This document shows positions 23,894 through 32,862 of a DNA stretch of 64,000 nucleotides, in pieces. This DNA comes from Lederbergia citri (GTDB lineage: Bacteria; Bacillota; Bacilli; Bacillales; Bacillaceae_C): the NCBI RefSeq assembly GCF_018343625.1, contig NZ_JAGYPG010000003.1, positions 625,003 through 689,002 on the forward strand. Reading direction: 5' to 3'. The position numbers were made by a program, and so were the translations under genes. The notes below the pieces were generated by a model, which saw nothing but the letters and a program-made list of their open reading frames with translations, searched no databases and was not told where the DNA came from. Positions within the stretch are counted from its first letter, which is position 1. Every line of letters starts with the position of its first letter.

Positions 23894-25507
23894 GACCACC
23901 GTTTTTAGATGGTAATCAATTGATCCCGTAGCACTTTCTTCATCTGTATAAAAAGAATCGTTTCCTAAATAATCGAACAATCCGCTTTTTTGAAAAAGTT
24001 CCATTCCCCAATCTGGCAAACCAGAAATTAAAATGGTACCGCCGGACTTTTTAAAACTTTTAATAAATGAAGCGAGTTTTTCTTCTCCAGTTGCATCGAT
24101 GGTTGTAACTTCAGACATATTTAAAATAATGACTCGGGGTGGACTTTCAAGCGATGAATGAAGAAGATGTTCAAATGCTTGGGCTGTTCCAAAAAACAAC
24201 GGTCCTTTAATAGTAAAGGTTTTATAGCGCAAATGAGATGTTAAATCTAAAGCATCTTGTTTTTGATTGACTTGCAGCATTTCGCTTTTCTTTTTAATAA
24301 AAGAAAGAATGGCTAGTAATATTCCTACTTGAACGGCTACAGTGAGATTAACAAAAACCGTGAGTAAAAATGTTGTTACGAGAACAACCGAATCGCTCGT
24401 CTTTAGCTTTAATAGTTGTTTAAAAGATTTTAACTCAGCCATATTCCAAGCGACAAACATTAACAGCGGCGCCATTGCTGCAAGGGGAATGTGAGAGGCA
24501 TATGGTGCAAAAAGTAATAAGGTAACTAAAACGAATAGGCTATGAATGACTCCGGAAAGTCTACTTACAGCACCTGATTTAATATTGGTTGCCGTCCTTG
24601 CAATCGCCCCAGTTGCAGGAATCCCACCAAAAAGTGGTGCTACAATATTGGCGATCCCTTGTCCAAAGAGCTCACGATTAGAATGATGTTTTTGGTTCGT
24701 CATTCCATCCGCTACGACTGCTGAAAGTAAGGATTCAATCGCCCCTAAAGCTGCTATCACAAGGGCAGGTACAAACAGTTCTCTTATTTTTCCTAAAGTA
24801 ATATCAGGAAACTTAAAATCCGGCAATGATTGTGGAATACCACCGAAGGCAGTGCCAACCGTTTCAACGTGAGTCGGATAAAAAATAACCGAAACTACTG
24901 TCGGTATGATAAGACCAACGAGTAAAACGGGAATTCGTCGTGATATCCGAGGCACAGTCATGATCGCAATTAATCCAATGATGGCTGTTAGAATACTATA
25001 ACCATTCAAAGTGCCAAAATGTCTAAAAATCTCCAGCATATTTTCGTGAAAATACTCTTTCTTTTCCAGACCAGTAAGGCCGAAAAAGTTTCCAATCTGT
25101 CCACTGAAAATAATGACGGCAATCCCCGTTGTAAAACCTATAGTCACAGACCGTGGAATAAAATGAATTAAATTTCCAAGCCTGAAAAAACTCATAATGA
25201 CGAGCATGACTCCTGCCATTAAACCCGCAACCAACAAATTCTCATATCCGTATTGAAGCACGACTGCGAGTAAAATAGGAATAAAAGCTCCCGTTGGACC
25301 AGCAATTTGAAAGCGAGAACCACCAAGTAAAGATACAAGCAATCCCGCGATAATCGTCGTATAAATTCCATATTCCGGCTTAACACCTGAAGCCATGGCA
25401 AAAGCCATCCCAAGAGGAATGGCCACAATACCGACAGTTATCCCAGAAATGAAGTCCTTGCGAAGGCTCGCTGGCTGATAATCGCGAAAACGATAATCAC
25501 TGAACAA
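23885..25507 (-). CDS. SulP-family anion transporter with STAS domain
   Basis: SLC26/SulP transporter of 540 residues. The N-terminal hallmark DFISGITVGIVAIPLGMAFAMASGVKPEYGIYT is followed by GGSRFQIAGPTGAFIPI and about 10-14 helices; a C-terminal STAS domain starts near TFTIKGPLFFGTA, with the loop NMSEVTTIDATGEEKL. Substrates in the family include sulfate, bicarbonate and dicarboxylates. The TTG at 25507 is preceded by AGGGGTGA at good distance. The frame stays open to 25633, but the extra 42 residues are a hydrophobic stretch without a ribosome site. No carbonic anhydrase or sulfur gene is adjacent, so the anion is unknown. Confidence 0.88.
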   Translation of the reverse strand: MFSDYRFRDYQPASLRKDFISGITVGIVAIPLGMAFAMASGVKPEYGIYTTIIAGLLVSLLGGSRFQIAGPTGAFIPILLAVVLQYGYENLLVAGLMAGVMLVIMSFFRLGNLIHFIPRSVTIGFTTGIAVIIFSGQIGNFFGLTGLEKKEYFHENMLEIFRHFGTLNGYSILTAIIGLIAIMTVPRISRRIPVLLVGLIIPTVVSVIFYPTHVETVGTAFGGIPQSLPDFKFPDITLGKIRELFVPALVIAALGAIESLLSAVVADGMTNQKHHSNRELFGQGIANIVAPLFGGIPATGAIARTATNIKSGAVSRLSGVIHSLFVLVTLLLFAPYASHIPLAAMAPLLMFVAWNMAELKSFKQLLKLKTSDSVVLVTTFLLTVFVNLTVAVQVGILLAILSFIKKKSEMLQVNQKQDALDLTSHLRYKTFTIKGPLFFGTAQAFEHLLHSSLESPPRVIILNMSEVTTIDATGEEKLASFIKSFKKSGGTILISGLPDWGMELFQKSGLFDYLGNDSFYTDEESATGSIDYHLKTVVGD

Positions 25508-25886
25508 ATGTACTTCACCCCTGAATTTGTATTTTTTATAAAAAAAGAGCAACATTATAATATTAGTGACAAACATTATTGTATCACGGAACTGATGAAA
25601 TTTCAAAGCGAAGTAAATGAAATAATCCGGCATTTCTTGGAAAACGGTATTATACTTAAGTTATAGCTTATTCATTAATGGCTCTTTTCCCAAAGTTTGT
25701 TGCTATTGATGTAAATCCAAATAATGAGTAATAGATTTCATCCTTGAAACTGATATAAAAATGGGAAAAGAGCTATCAGCATAATATGAACCGCTAAACT
25801 TCCTTATTAGGCGTAAAAGCCGGCTCTAGGACTTTTACAAACAAAAAAACTTGAAGAAAATAGCCTTCATAAAGGATGTGTTAATA

Positions 25887-27170
25887 ATGAATAACAAAAT
25901 CGGTATAATTGCGGATGATTTTACTGGAGCAAATGATTCAGGAGTTCAGTTAGCAAAAAAGGGTTTACGAACTTCGGTGGGAATCCATATAAATGAAGAG
26001 AAGGATATTGTGAATAATGATGTATTAGTAATGGATACAAACAGTCGATCCTTAGATCCTACTGAAGCGTACACTAGAGTTTTAAAGGCTGCCCAATACA
26101 TGTTTCGTTCAGGGGTTTCTCATATTTATAAAAAAATAGATTCTACACTAAGAGGGAATATAGGAATTGAATTATTAGCTGTTGAAGAAGTATATGAGCC
26201 CGATATTGTTGTCATCGTACCTGCTTTCCCTAAACTAGGACGGATTACAAAAGAAGGTCATCATTATATCAATGGTGAAATCATTACTGAGTCAGAATTT
26301 GCAAAAGATCCAAAAACGCCAGTGAATGTGAGCTATATACCTGATCTTCTCTATAAACAAGTGAAGAAAAGAGCGGTCGTATATAATTCGGAAATTATGC
26401 GAAAAACAGATGAAGATTTTATACAAAGAATTCATTTAGGTGAAAATTGGATTGTGTGTGACGTAGAAGAGGAAACCGATTTTGCAAAAATCATTGATAA
26501 ATTTTTGAAAACAGGATTAAAGATTGTTTGGGCAGGATCTGCCGGTTTAATAGATTATTTGCCATCTAGTCTAAGGTTGGTAACTTCTCACCTGCTTGAA
26601 ATGCCTAAATACTCCATTGGTAAAACATTAACGATTTCTGGCAGTTTATCAAATATTACTCAGAAACAACTTCGCGAAGTTGAGAGAATGCCAAATACAT
26701 ATACGATTAAAGTGGATGTACTCCAAATATTAAAGCAATCCCTAGATATGGAAATGATATTAAATAATATCCAAAATCGGTCAGAAGTTGACCATATCTT
26801 ATTATATCTAGAATCCAACGAAAGATATCCTCAAGAGCAAGGTTTAGAGATTAGTGAGTGCATTGTTGAGGGGCTTGGGGAGGTGGCGCTGGCAATTTGT
26901 GAGAATATTGAATCGGTCAATGGGCTTTTTTTAACAGGTGGTGATACGGCAAAGGCAGTTTGTTCGAAGCTTGGAATTGTTGAAATGGCGTTAATCACTG
27001 AAGTTGAGGCAGGTTTACCATTCGGGAAATTACTAGGTTACAAGAGAGAGTTATGGGCAGTGACGAAAGCAGGAGGATTTGGTACGAAATACTCTATGAA
27101 ACATGCTTTACATTTTTTAAAGGACAGTGGTACAGATGATGAAACCTATGATTGGCATTACAATGGGTGA
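25887..27170 (+). CDS. Four-carbon acid sugar kinase (DUF1537, threonate/erythronate kinase type)
   Basis: ATP-dependent kinase of 427 residues. The N-terminal domain has IGIIADDFTGANDSGVQLAKKG, and IYKKIDSTLRGNIG forms the acid-sugar site. The C-terminal nucleotide domain has LFLTGGDTAKAVCSKLGI and ends VTKAGGFG. The family includes D-threonate kinase DtnK, D-erythronate kinase DenK and OtnK. The next gene encodes a PdxA-like dehydrogenase, the partner in the DtnK-PdxA2 route from D-threonate to dihydroxyacetone phosphate. ATG at 25887 has AAAGGATG upstream. Threonate versus erythronate cannot be told from sequence alone. Confidence 0.88.
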   Translation: MNNKIGIIADDFTGANDSGVQLAKKGLRTSVGIHINEEKDIVNNDVLVMDTNSRSLDPTEAYTRVLKAAQYMFRSGVSHIYKKIDSTLRGNIGIELLAVEEVYEPDIVVIVPAFPKLGRITKEGHHYINGEIITESEFAKDPKTPVNVSYIPDLLYKQVKKRAVVYNSEIMRKTDEDFIQRIHLGENWIVCDVEEETDFAKIIDKFLKTGLKIVWAGSAGLIDYLPSSLRLVTSHLLEMPKYSIGKTLTISGSLSNITQKQLREVERMPNTYTIKVDVLQILKQSLDMEMILNNIQNRSEVDHILLYLESNERYPQEQGLEISECIVEGLGEVALAICENIESVNGLFLTGGDTAKAVCSKLGIVEMALITEVEAGLPFGKLLGYKRELWAVTKAGGFGTKYSMKHALHFLKDSGTDDETYDWHYNG

Positions 27171-28134
27171 CTCTGCAGGTGTTGGGCCTGAAATTATTTT
27201 AAAAAGTTTGGGTCATGCGGAAATCCATGATATTTGCTGCCCCATTGTGATCGGGGATGCAAAAATTCTTGAACGTGCGAAAGCATTTATTCACTCTGAT
27301 TTGGAAATTCGTTCAATTTCTACATTGAATCAGGCGGAATTTTCTCCCAATGGCATTAATTGTTATGACCTAGACCTTTTGCCAAAACATTTACCAATTG
27401 GACAAGTTTCCGCCGAATCTGGCCATGCTGCTTATAAATTTGTGGAAAAGGCGGTGAAGCTGGCATTAAATAAGGAAATCGATGCTATTTGTACAGCACC
27501 ATTAAATAAAGAAGCACTCCATAAAGGGGGGCACACATATCCAGGTCATACTGAGATATTGGCAGACTTAACGAATACCGAAGATTTTTCAATGATGCTA
27601 TCAGCACCTAATTTGCGTGTCATCCATGTGACGACTCATGTCGGAATTATTGATGCAATAAAGATGATTAATCCGCAAAGAGTATATGAGGTCATTCGTT
27701 TAGCAAATGAAACCTTAACACGTGCAGGAATTGAGCAACCAAAGATTGCAGTTTGTGGGATCAATCCTCATGCCGGAGAAAATGGCCTTTTTGGTTATGG
27801 CGAAGAAGAAGAAAAAATTATCCCAGCTGTAAAAAAAGCACAAGCAGAAGGGATTGACGTCGAAGGTCCATTACCAGCAGATACTTTGTTTTTCCGTGCT
27901 GTGCGCGGGGATTTTGATGTAGTGGTAGCGATGTATCACGATCAAGGACATGGCCCTGTAAAAGTACTTGGACTGGATGCAGGTGTCAATATTACGGTCG
28001 GGCTTCCAATCATAAGAACAAGTGTAGATCACGGAACGGCTTTTGATATAGCAGGAACAGGAATTGCGGACGAGAGAAGTTTGGTGGAAGCGATTCGGCA
28101 GGCGGTGGGCTTGGTGCCGAAGGGAAAGGAATAA
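27136..28134 (+). CDS. pdxA2: PdxA-family 4-phospho-threonate/erythronate dehydrogenase
   Basis: NAD-dependent dehydrogenase of 332 residues in the 4-hydroxythreonine-4-phosphate dehydrogenase family. N-terminus PMIGITMGDSAGVGPEIILKSL; metal and substrate residues in YPGHTEILA, HVTTHVG and VVAMYHDQGH. The gene overlaps the kinase gene by about 35 bp and has AAAGGA upstream of the paired ATGs at 27136 and 27139. This pairing marks PdxA2, which oxidises and decarboxylates D-threonate 4-phosphate to DHAP, rather than the vitamin B6 enzyme; Bacillaceae make B6 by PdxST. A weak terminator follows. Confidence 0.85.
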   Translation: MMKPMIGITMGDSAGVGPEIILKSLGHAEIHDICCPIVIGDAKILERAKAFIHSDLEIRSISTLNQAEFSPNGINCYDLDLLPKHLPIGQVSAESGHAAYKFVEKAVKLALNKEIDAICTAPLNKEALHKGGHTYPGHTEILADLTNTEDFSMMLSAPNLRVIHVTTHVGIIDAIKMINPQRVYEVIRLANETLTRAGIEQPKIAVCGINPHAGENGLFGYGEEEEKIIPAVKKAQAEGIDVEGPLPADTLFFRAVRGDFDVVVAMYHDQGHGPVKVLGLDAGVNITVGLPIIRTSVDHGTAFDIAGTGIADERSLVEAIRQAVGLVPKGKE

Positions 28135-28225
28135 ATAGAAAAAGCCACAACCTATATCGAAATATACTAATATGATGGAATATCAATAAATGAAAAGATT
28201 AATTAATTTAAAGATTGATTGAGGA

Positions 28226-28260
28226 AATCCAGCTTGTGTATTTTTCAGGCTGGGTTATTT
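28226..28260 (+). terminator. Probable terminator after pdxA2
   Basis: AATCCAGC (28226-28233) pairs with GCTGGGTT (28249-28256) with one wobble; ATTTT follows. It separates the kinase/dehydrogenase pair from the next operon. Confidence 0.55.
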
Positions 28261-28401
28261 TATGTGTTCAAAACAATTTTGACGCCTACTAATTTTCACT
28301 CAAAAAAGGATTTTAGAGTTTCATATAGAATTGTACTAACATGGTAGAATGTCGAAAAAGAGCCAATACACTCATCAAACATGAATAGGAGGAATCAATA
28401 A

Positions 28402-29847
28402 GTGAAAACATACCCAAATTACATCGCGGGCGTATGGAAAGAATCCGTCACTGGAGAAACAAGAGAAATCATTAACCCTGCCACTCGTGAAATCGTAGGA
28501 AAATCATCCGTTTCAACGGTGGAAGATCTTGATGCAGCAGTACGTGCAGCAACAGAGGCTAAATTTGGTTGGGGGCAGCTATCAGGTGCAGCGAGGGGAG
28601 ATTATCTCTATAAAGTAGCTAATATACTTGAATCAAGACTAGAAGATATTGCTAAGACGATGACGAGAGAAATGGGGAAAACTTTGCCCGAGGCAAAAGG
28701 CGAAACAGCAAGGGGCGTAGCTATTTTGCGTTATTATGCTGGAGAAGGAATGCGTAAGGTTGGAGATGTGATTCCTTCCTCGGATAGTGAGGCATTAATG
28801 TTTACTAAGCGTGTGCCTTTAGGTGTTGTAGGAATTATTACTCCTTGGAATTTCCCAGTGGCGATTCCGATTTGGAAAATGGCCCCGGCTCTCATTTACG
28901 GAAATACCGTTGTCATTAAGCCTGCATCTGAAACAGCTATTACTGCTGCTAAAGTAATTGATTGTTTCCATGAAGCTGGCCTTCCAAAAGGTGTCGTTAA
29001 CATGGTTACTGGTTCTGGCAGTGTCATAGGAAATGGAATAGTGAATCATCGGGGAGTCGCGGGAATTTCTTTCACGGGTTCGGACGTCGTCGGAAAACAA
29101 ATTGCAAAAGGTGCAGTAGAAAGAGGTGCGAAATTCCAACTTGAGATGGGCGGGAAAAATCCAGTCATTATTGCGGAAGACGCGGATCTCGATAAAGCAG
29201 TCGACGGGACAATTAGTGGCGCATTTCGTTCGACAGGACAAAAATGTACAGCAACTAGTCGAGTGCTTGTACATAGAAATATAAAACAAACCTTTGTAGA
29301 TAAGCTTATTTCAGCATCACAAGCTATTAAAACTGGAAATGGATTAGAAGAAGGCATATGGATGGGACCGTGTTCCTCCGAGTCACAAATGGAAACCGTC
29401 CTTTCTTATATTGAAAAAGGAAAGAAAGAAGGGGCAAAACTCTTATTTGGCGGCAATAGATTGACAAGTTCAGAGTATGATCAAGGATTCTATGTAGAGC
29501 CAACGATTTTTGATGAAGTCGACAGCAAGATGCAAATTGCTCAAGAAGAAATTTTCGGACCTGTCATTGCCATTATTCCATTTGATAATTTGGAAGAAGC
29601 TTTTGCATTGGCAAATGATACACAGTTTGGGCTAAGTGCTTCAATTTACACAGAAAATGTCGGTGCGATGTTGAAGTTCATCGATCGAGTTGATGCAGGT
29701 TTAGTTAGGATTAATGCTGAGACAGCAGGCGTCGAACTTCAAGCTCCTTTTGGAGGGATGAAGAGTTCTAGTTCCCATTCACGTGAACAAGGTGAAGCGG
29801 CAATAGAATTCTACACATCTATCAAAACAGTGTTTGTGAAAGGTTAA
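28402..29847 (+). CDS. Aldehyde dehydrogenase, likely 2-oxoglutarate semialdehyde dehydrogenase
   Basis: NAD(P)-dependent dehydrogenase of 481 residues. Motifs: GIITPWNFPVAIPIWKMAPAL, cofactor loop SFTGSDVVGKQIA, catalytic Glu in QLEMGGKNPVII and catalytic Cys in RSTGQKCTATSR. It resembles the GucD/YcbD branch that oxidises 2,5-dioxopentanoate to 2-oxoglutarate. The two downstream genes supply exactly the dehydratase steps that make this aldehyde from a pentonate, so that is the favoured reaction. First gene of a three-gene operon; AGGAGG lies upstream of the ATG. Confidence 0.9.
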   Translation: MKTYPNYIAGVWKESVTGETREIINPATREIVGKSSVSTVEDLDAAVRAATEAKFGWGQLSGAARGDYLYKVANILESRLEDIAKTMTREMGKTLPEAKGETARGVAILRYYAGEGMRKVGDVIPSSDSEALMFTKRVPLGVVGIITPWNFPVAIPIWKMAPALIYGNTVVIKPASETAITAAKVIDCFHEAGLPKGVVNMVTGSGSVIGNGIVNHRGVAGISFTGSDVVGKQIAKGAVERGAKFQLEMGGKNPVIIAEDADLDKAVDGTISGAFRSTGQKCTATSRVLVHRNIKQTFVDKLISASQAIKTGNGLEEGIWMGPCSSESQMETVLSYIEKGKKEGAKLLFGGNRLTSSEYDQGFYVEPTIFDEVDSKMQIAQEEIFGPVIAIIPFDNLEEAFALANDTQFGLSASIYTENVGAMLKFIDRVDAGLVRINAETAGVELQAPFGGMKSSSSHSREQGEAAIEFYTSIKTVFVKG

Positions 29848-29872
29848 TTTCAAAAAGACAGGAGATTAGATC

Positions 29873-30745
29873 ATGAGAATCATTCGTTATGCTGAATCAG
29901 AAAGGCCACAATTGGCAGCAGTGAAAGAAGATTCAAAGATTTATCCATTGCCTTACCAAGACTTTCAAGAACTACTGAAAAAATGTGATGAACAACAAAA
30001 GAGCTGTCTGACATTAATTAATGAAGTGTTACGTGAGATTGATCCCATTCAAAAATCAATAGATGAATTGGACCTTAAACTACCTTTAAATGCCGGGGAA
30101 GTTTGGGCTAGTGGGGTTACGTATTTAAGAAGTAAAAATGCACGAAACTATGAATCTCAAGGAAGTGAGCCGTCTGTTTCCTATTATGACAAAGTATATG
30201 TAGCGGAACGGCCAGAACTTTTTCTCAAATCTACAGATAAAAGAACGATTGGTCACAATGAACCGCTTTACTTACGATCAGATTCAACATGGCAAATTCC
30301 AGAACCTGAGTTAGGGCTTGTCTTAGATGGAGCTGGTGATATTGTCGGATACACAATCGGAAATGATATGAGCTGTCGGGATATTGAAGGTGAGAACCCT
30401 CTGTATTTGCCCCAAGCAAAAATGTGGAAGCACTCATGTTCAATAGGTCCCGCAATTCTACTAGCCGAGACGGTTGAGGACCCTTATGACTTTGATATTA
30501 AGTGCACCATTTTTCGGGAAGGTGAAAAGGTTTTTGAAGATAGAGCCAGTACTTCTCAATTAAAGAGAAGGTATGAAGAATTAGTCGAATTTTTAAAGAG
30601 AGATAATGAACTATTCCCAGGTACTGTTTTGCTAACAGGCACTTGTATTGTACCTCCAAATGATTTTACTTTAAACGATGGTGATGTAGTAGAAATTGAG
30701 ATTACAGGCATTGGAATGTTGCGAAATCCAGTGGCAGCGCAATAG
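29873..30745 (+). CDS. FAH-family 2-keto-3-deoxy-pentonate dehydratase (KdaD-like)
   Basis: Fumarylacetoacetate-hydrolase-fold protein of 290 residues, close to the length of archaeal 2-keto-3-deoxy-D-arabinonate dehydratase. Metal ligands lie in PEPELGLVLDGAGDIVGYTIGNDMSCRDIEGENP, with a downstream Lys in QAKMWKHSCSIGP. In this context it should convert 2-keto-3-deoxy-xylonate/arabinonate to 2-oxoglutarate semialdehyde, the substrate for the preceding gene product. A hydrolase of another keto acid is possible, but the flanking dehydratase and dehydrogenase make the Weimberg step the best reading. Ribosome site AGGAG; 26-nt gap after the dehydrogenase gene. Confidence 0.85.
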   Translation: MRIIRYAESERPQLAAVKEDSKIYPLPYQDFQELLKKCDEQQKSCLTLINEVLREIDPIQKSIDELDLKLPLNAGEVWASGVTYLRSKNARNYESQGSEPSVSYYDKVYVAERPELFLKSTDKRTIGHNEPLYLRSDSTWQIPEPELGLVLDGAGDIVGYTIGNDMSCRDIEGENPLYLPQAKMWKHSCSIGPAILLAETVEDPYDFDIKCTIFREGEKVFEDRASTSQLKRRYEELVEFLKRDNELFPGTVLLTGTCIVPPNDFTLNDGDVVEIEITGIGMLRNPVAAQ

Positions 30746-30757
30746 GGAGGTACAGGA

Positions 30758-32737
30758 ATGGATCATTTATTATCGACTGCCTCCGAAACGATTAAAAATA
30801 TCCAAACAAAAGCAAAAGGACCCGAAGGAAAACTCCCATTGACCGATTATATGCTGCGAAATGCTCCGAGTGGTGACTTGTTCGGGTTGTCCCAAAATGT
30901 TGGCATGGGCTGGTCGCCGAATAATCTGAGAGGAAAAGAAGTATTGTTGCTAAGTACTCAGGGTGGCATGAAAGATAGCGAAGGGTTCCCAATTGCTTTA
31001 GGATACCATACGGGACATTGGGAAGTCGACCAATTGATGAAGGAAGCGGCGATGGAAATCAATCGTGCTGGTGGGATTCCGTTTGCGGCATATGTAAGTG
31101 ATCCTTGTGATGGTAGGTCCCAAGGAACGACAGGCATGTTCGACTCTTTTCCATATCGAAATGATGCGGCAATCGTGTATCGTCGTTTGATTCGTTCGCT
31201 TCCTACGAGAAAAGCAGTAATTGGAATCGCTACTTGTGATAAAGGTTTGCCAGCCATGATGTTGGCACTCGCTTCCATGCATGATCTTCCAACTATAGTC
31301 ATTCCAGGTGGGGTCACACTTCCACCTGAATACGGCGAAGATGCGGGGAAAATTCAAACAATCGGGGCAAGGTATTCCGCTAACGAAATTACACTTGAAG
31401 AAGCAGCGGAACTGGGGTGCAGGGCATGTGCAACACCTGGTGGAGGTTGCCAATTTTTAGGAACAGCAGCCACAGCTCAAGTAGTTAGTGAAGCCCTCGG
31501 ATTATCTTTGCCACATTCTGCGCTCGCGCCATCCGGACAACAAATTTGGAGGGAAATGGCGAGGAATTCAGCTCGAGCCGTTATTGAAATGGAACAACGA
31601 CGTATCACGACGAAGGATATTTTAACAGATAAATCTATTCACAATGCAATGGTTGTTCATGCCGCGTTCGGAGGCTCCACGAATCTCCTTTTACATATCC
31701 CAGCAATTGCGTATGCGGCAGGATGTACAATACCAACTGTAGAGGATTGGATAAAAGTAAACCGACAAACACCTAGGCTAGTAAGCGTCCTTCCGAATGG
31801 GCCAGAATACCATCCGACTGTTCGTGCTTATCTTGCGGGCGGTGTTCCAGAAGTGATGCTCCATTTAAGAAAATTAGGCTTGTTGAACGAGGATGTCATG
31901 ACCGTAACAGGAAAAACGCTGCGTGAAAACCTAGAATGGTGGGAGCAATCTGAGCGTAGAAGAAAAATGAAAGAGCGCTTAAAAAAAGCTGATAACATAG
32001 AAGCATATGAAGTCATTATGTCAAAGGAACAAGCTAAAAAGAAAGGGATGACTTCAACCATTACGTTTCCAACTGGAAATATTGCTCCGGAAGGTTCAGT
32101 CATCAAATCAACTTCAATCGACAGAGAAAAAATTGATGAAAACGGAATTTTTTATCATAAAGGTGAGGCGAAAGTCTTTACGAGTGAAAGAGATGGAATC
32201 AGGGCAATAAGACAAGGGAAAATCGCAGCTGGTGACATCATGATTGTCTCGGGTTGCGGACCGCTCGGAACTGGTATGGAGGAAACGTATCAATTAACAT
32301 CTGCATTAAAACATCTTTCGTTTGGAAAACATGTAACATTGATTACAGATGCACGTTTCTCAGGAGTTTCTACAGGTGCTTGTATCGGACATGTCGGTCC
32401 TGAAGGTTTGGCAGATGGTCCAATTGGCAAACTTCGAGATGGCGATATTATAGAAGTAAAGATTGATACCGTAAATTTAGAGGGAAGAGTCAACTTTTTA
32501 GGCACGAAAGATCATCCAGTTTCTCCTGAGGAAGGATCTCGAATTTTGAGTGAGCGAAAACCAAATGAAATTAAACCTGCCGATGGGTTGCCAGATGATA
32601 CCAGGTTATGGGCAGCACTGCAAAAGGTTAGTGGAGGCACGTGGCGTGGAAGTATTTATGATGTCGATAGAATCATAGAGGTGCTGGAAGCCGGAGAAAA
32701 GGCTTTGAGAAAGAACAATGAGATAGAGGTTCTGTAA
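30758..32737 (+). CDS. yjhG: D-xylonate-type sugar-acid dehydratase (YjhG/YagF family)
   Basis: Fe-S dehydratase of the IlvD/Edd superfamily, 659 residues, matching E. coli YjhG (about 655) almost throughout, e.g. LPLTDYMLRNAPSGDLFG, VSDPCDGRSQGTTGMFDS and AAFGGSTNLLLHIPAIA. Cluster Cys ligands are Cys117 (DPCDG), Cys160 (ATCDKG) and Cys231 (GGGCQF). It should dehydrate D-xylonate (perhaps L-arabonate or other pentonates) to the 2-keto-3-deoxy acid. It lies 12 nt after the FAH gene with GGGAGG upstream. No xylose dehydrogenase, lactonase or aldonate permease is in the window, so the acid itself is probably imported. Confidence 0.92.
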   Translation: MDHLLSTASETIKNIQTKAKGPEGKLPLTDYMLRNAPSGDLFGLSQNVGMGWSPNNLRGKEVLLLSTQGGMKDSEGFPIALGYHTGHWEVDQLMKEAAMEINRAGGIPFAAYVSDPCDGRSQGTTGMFDSFPYRNDAAIVYRRLIRSLPTRKAVIGIATCDKGLPAMMLALASMHDLPTIVIPGGVTLPPEYGEDAGKIQTIGARYSANEITLEEAAELGCRACATPGGGCQFLGTAATAQVVSEALGLSLPHSALAPSGQQIWREMARNSARAVIEMEQRRITTKDILTDKSIHNAMVVHAAFGGSTNLLLHIPAIAYAAGCTIPTVEDWIKVNRQTPRLVSVLPNGPEYHPTVRAYLAGGVPEVMLHLRKLGLLNEDVMTVTGKTLRENLEWWEQSERRRKMKERLKKADNIEAYEVIMSKEQAKKKGMTSTITFPTGNIAPEGSVIKSTSIDREKIDENGIFYHKGEAKVFTSERDGIRAIRQGKIAAGDIMIVSGCGPLGTGMEETYQLTSALKHLSFGKHVTLITDARFSGVSTGACIGHVGPEGLADGPIGKLRDGDIIEVKIDTVNLEGRVNFLGTKDHPVSPEEGSRILSERKPNEIKPADGLPDDTRLWAALQKVSGGTWRGSIYDVDRIIEVLEAGEKALRKNNEIEVL

Positions 32738-32862
32738 TAGAATGGAATTAGACTGAGCGTAAATAATGCTTAGTCTTTTTTTTGCCAGAAGGAAAATCTC
32801 TACTAATGAAGAATAGTAAAAGGATGTATTGCCTCAATTTCTTAGAATGGGAGGAGCTAAAG

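Noticed and set aside
27136..28134. Vitamin B6 biosynthesis gene pdxA
   Set aside because: Its overlap with a DUF1537 kinase gene marks the PdxA2 sugar-acid branch, and Bacillaceae normally make B6 by PdxS/PdxT.
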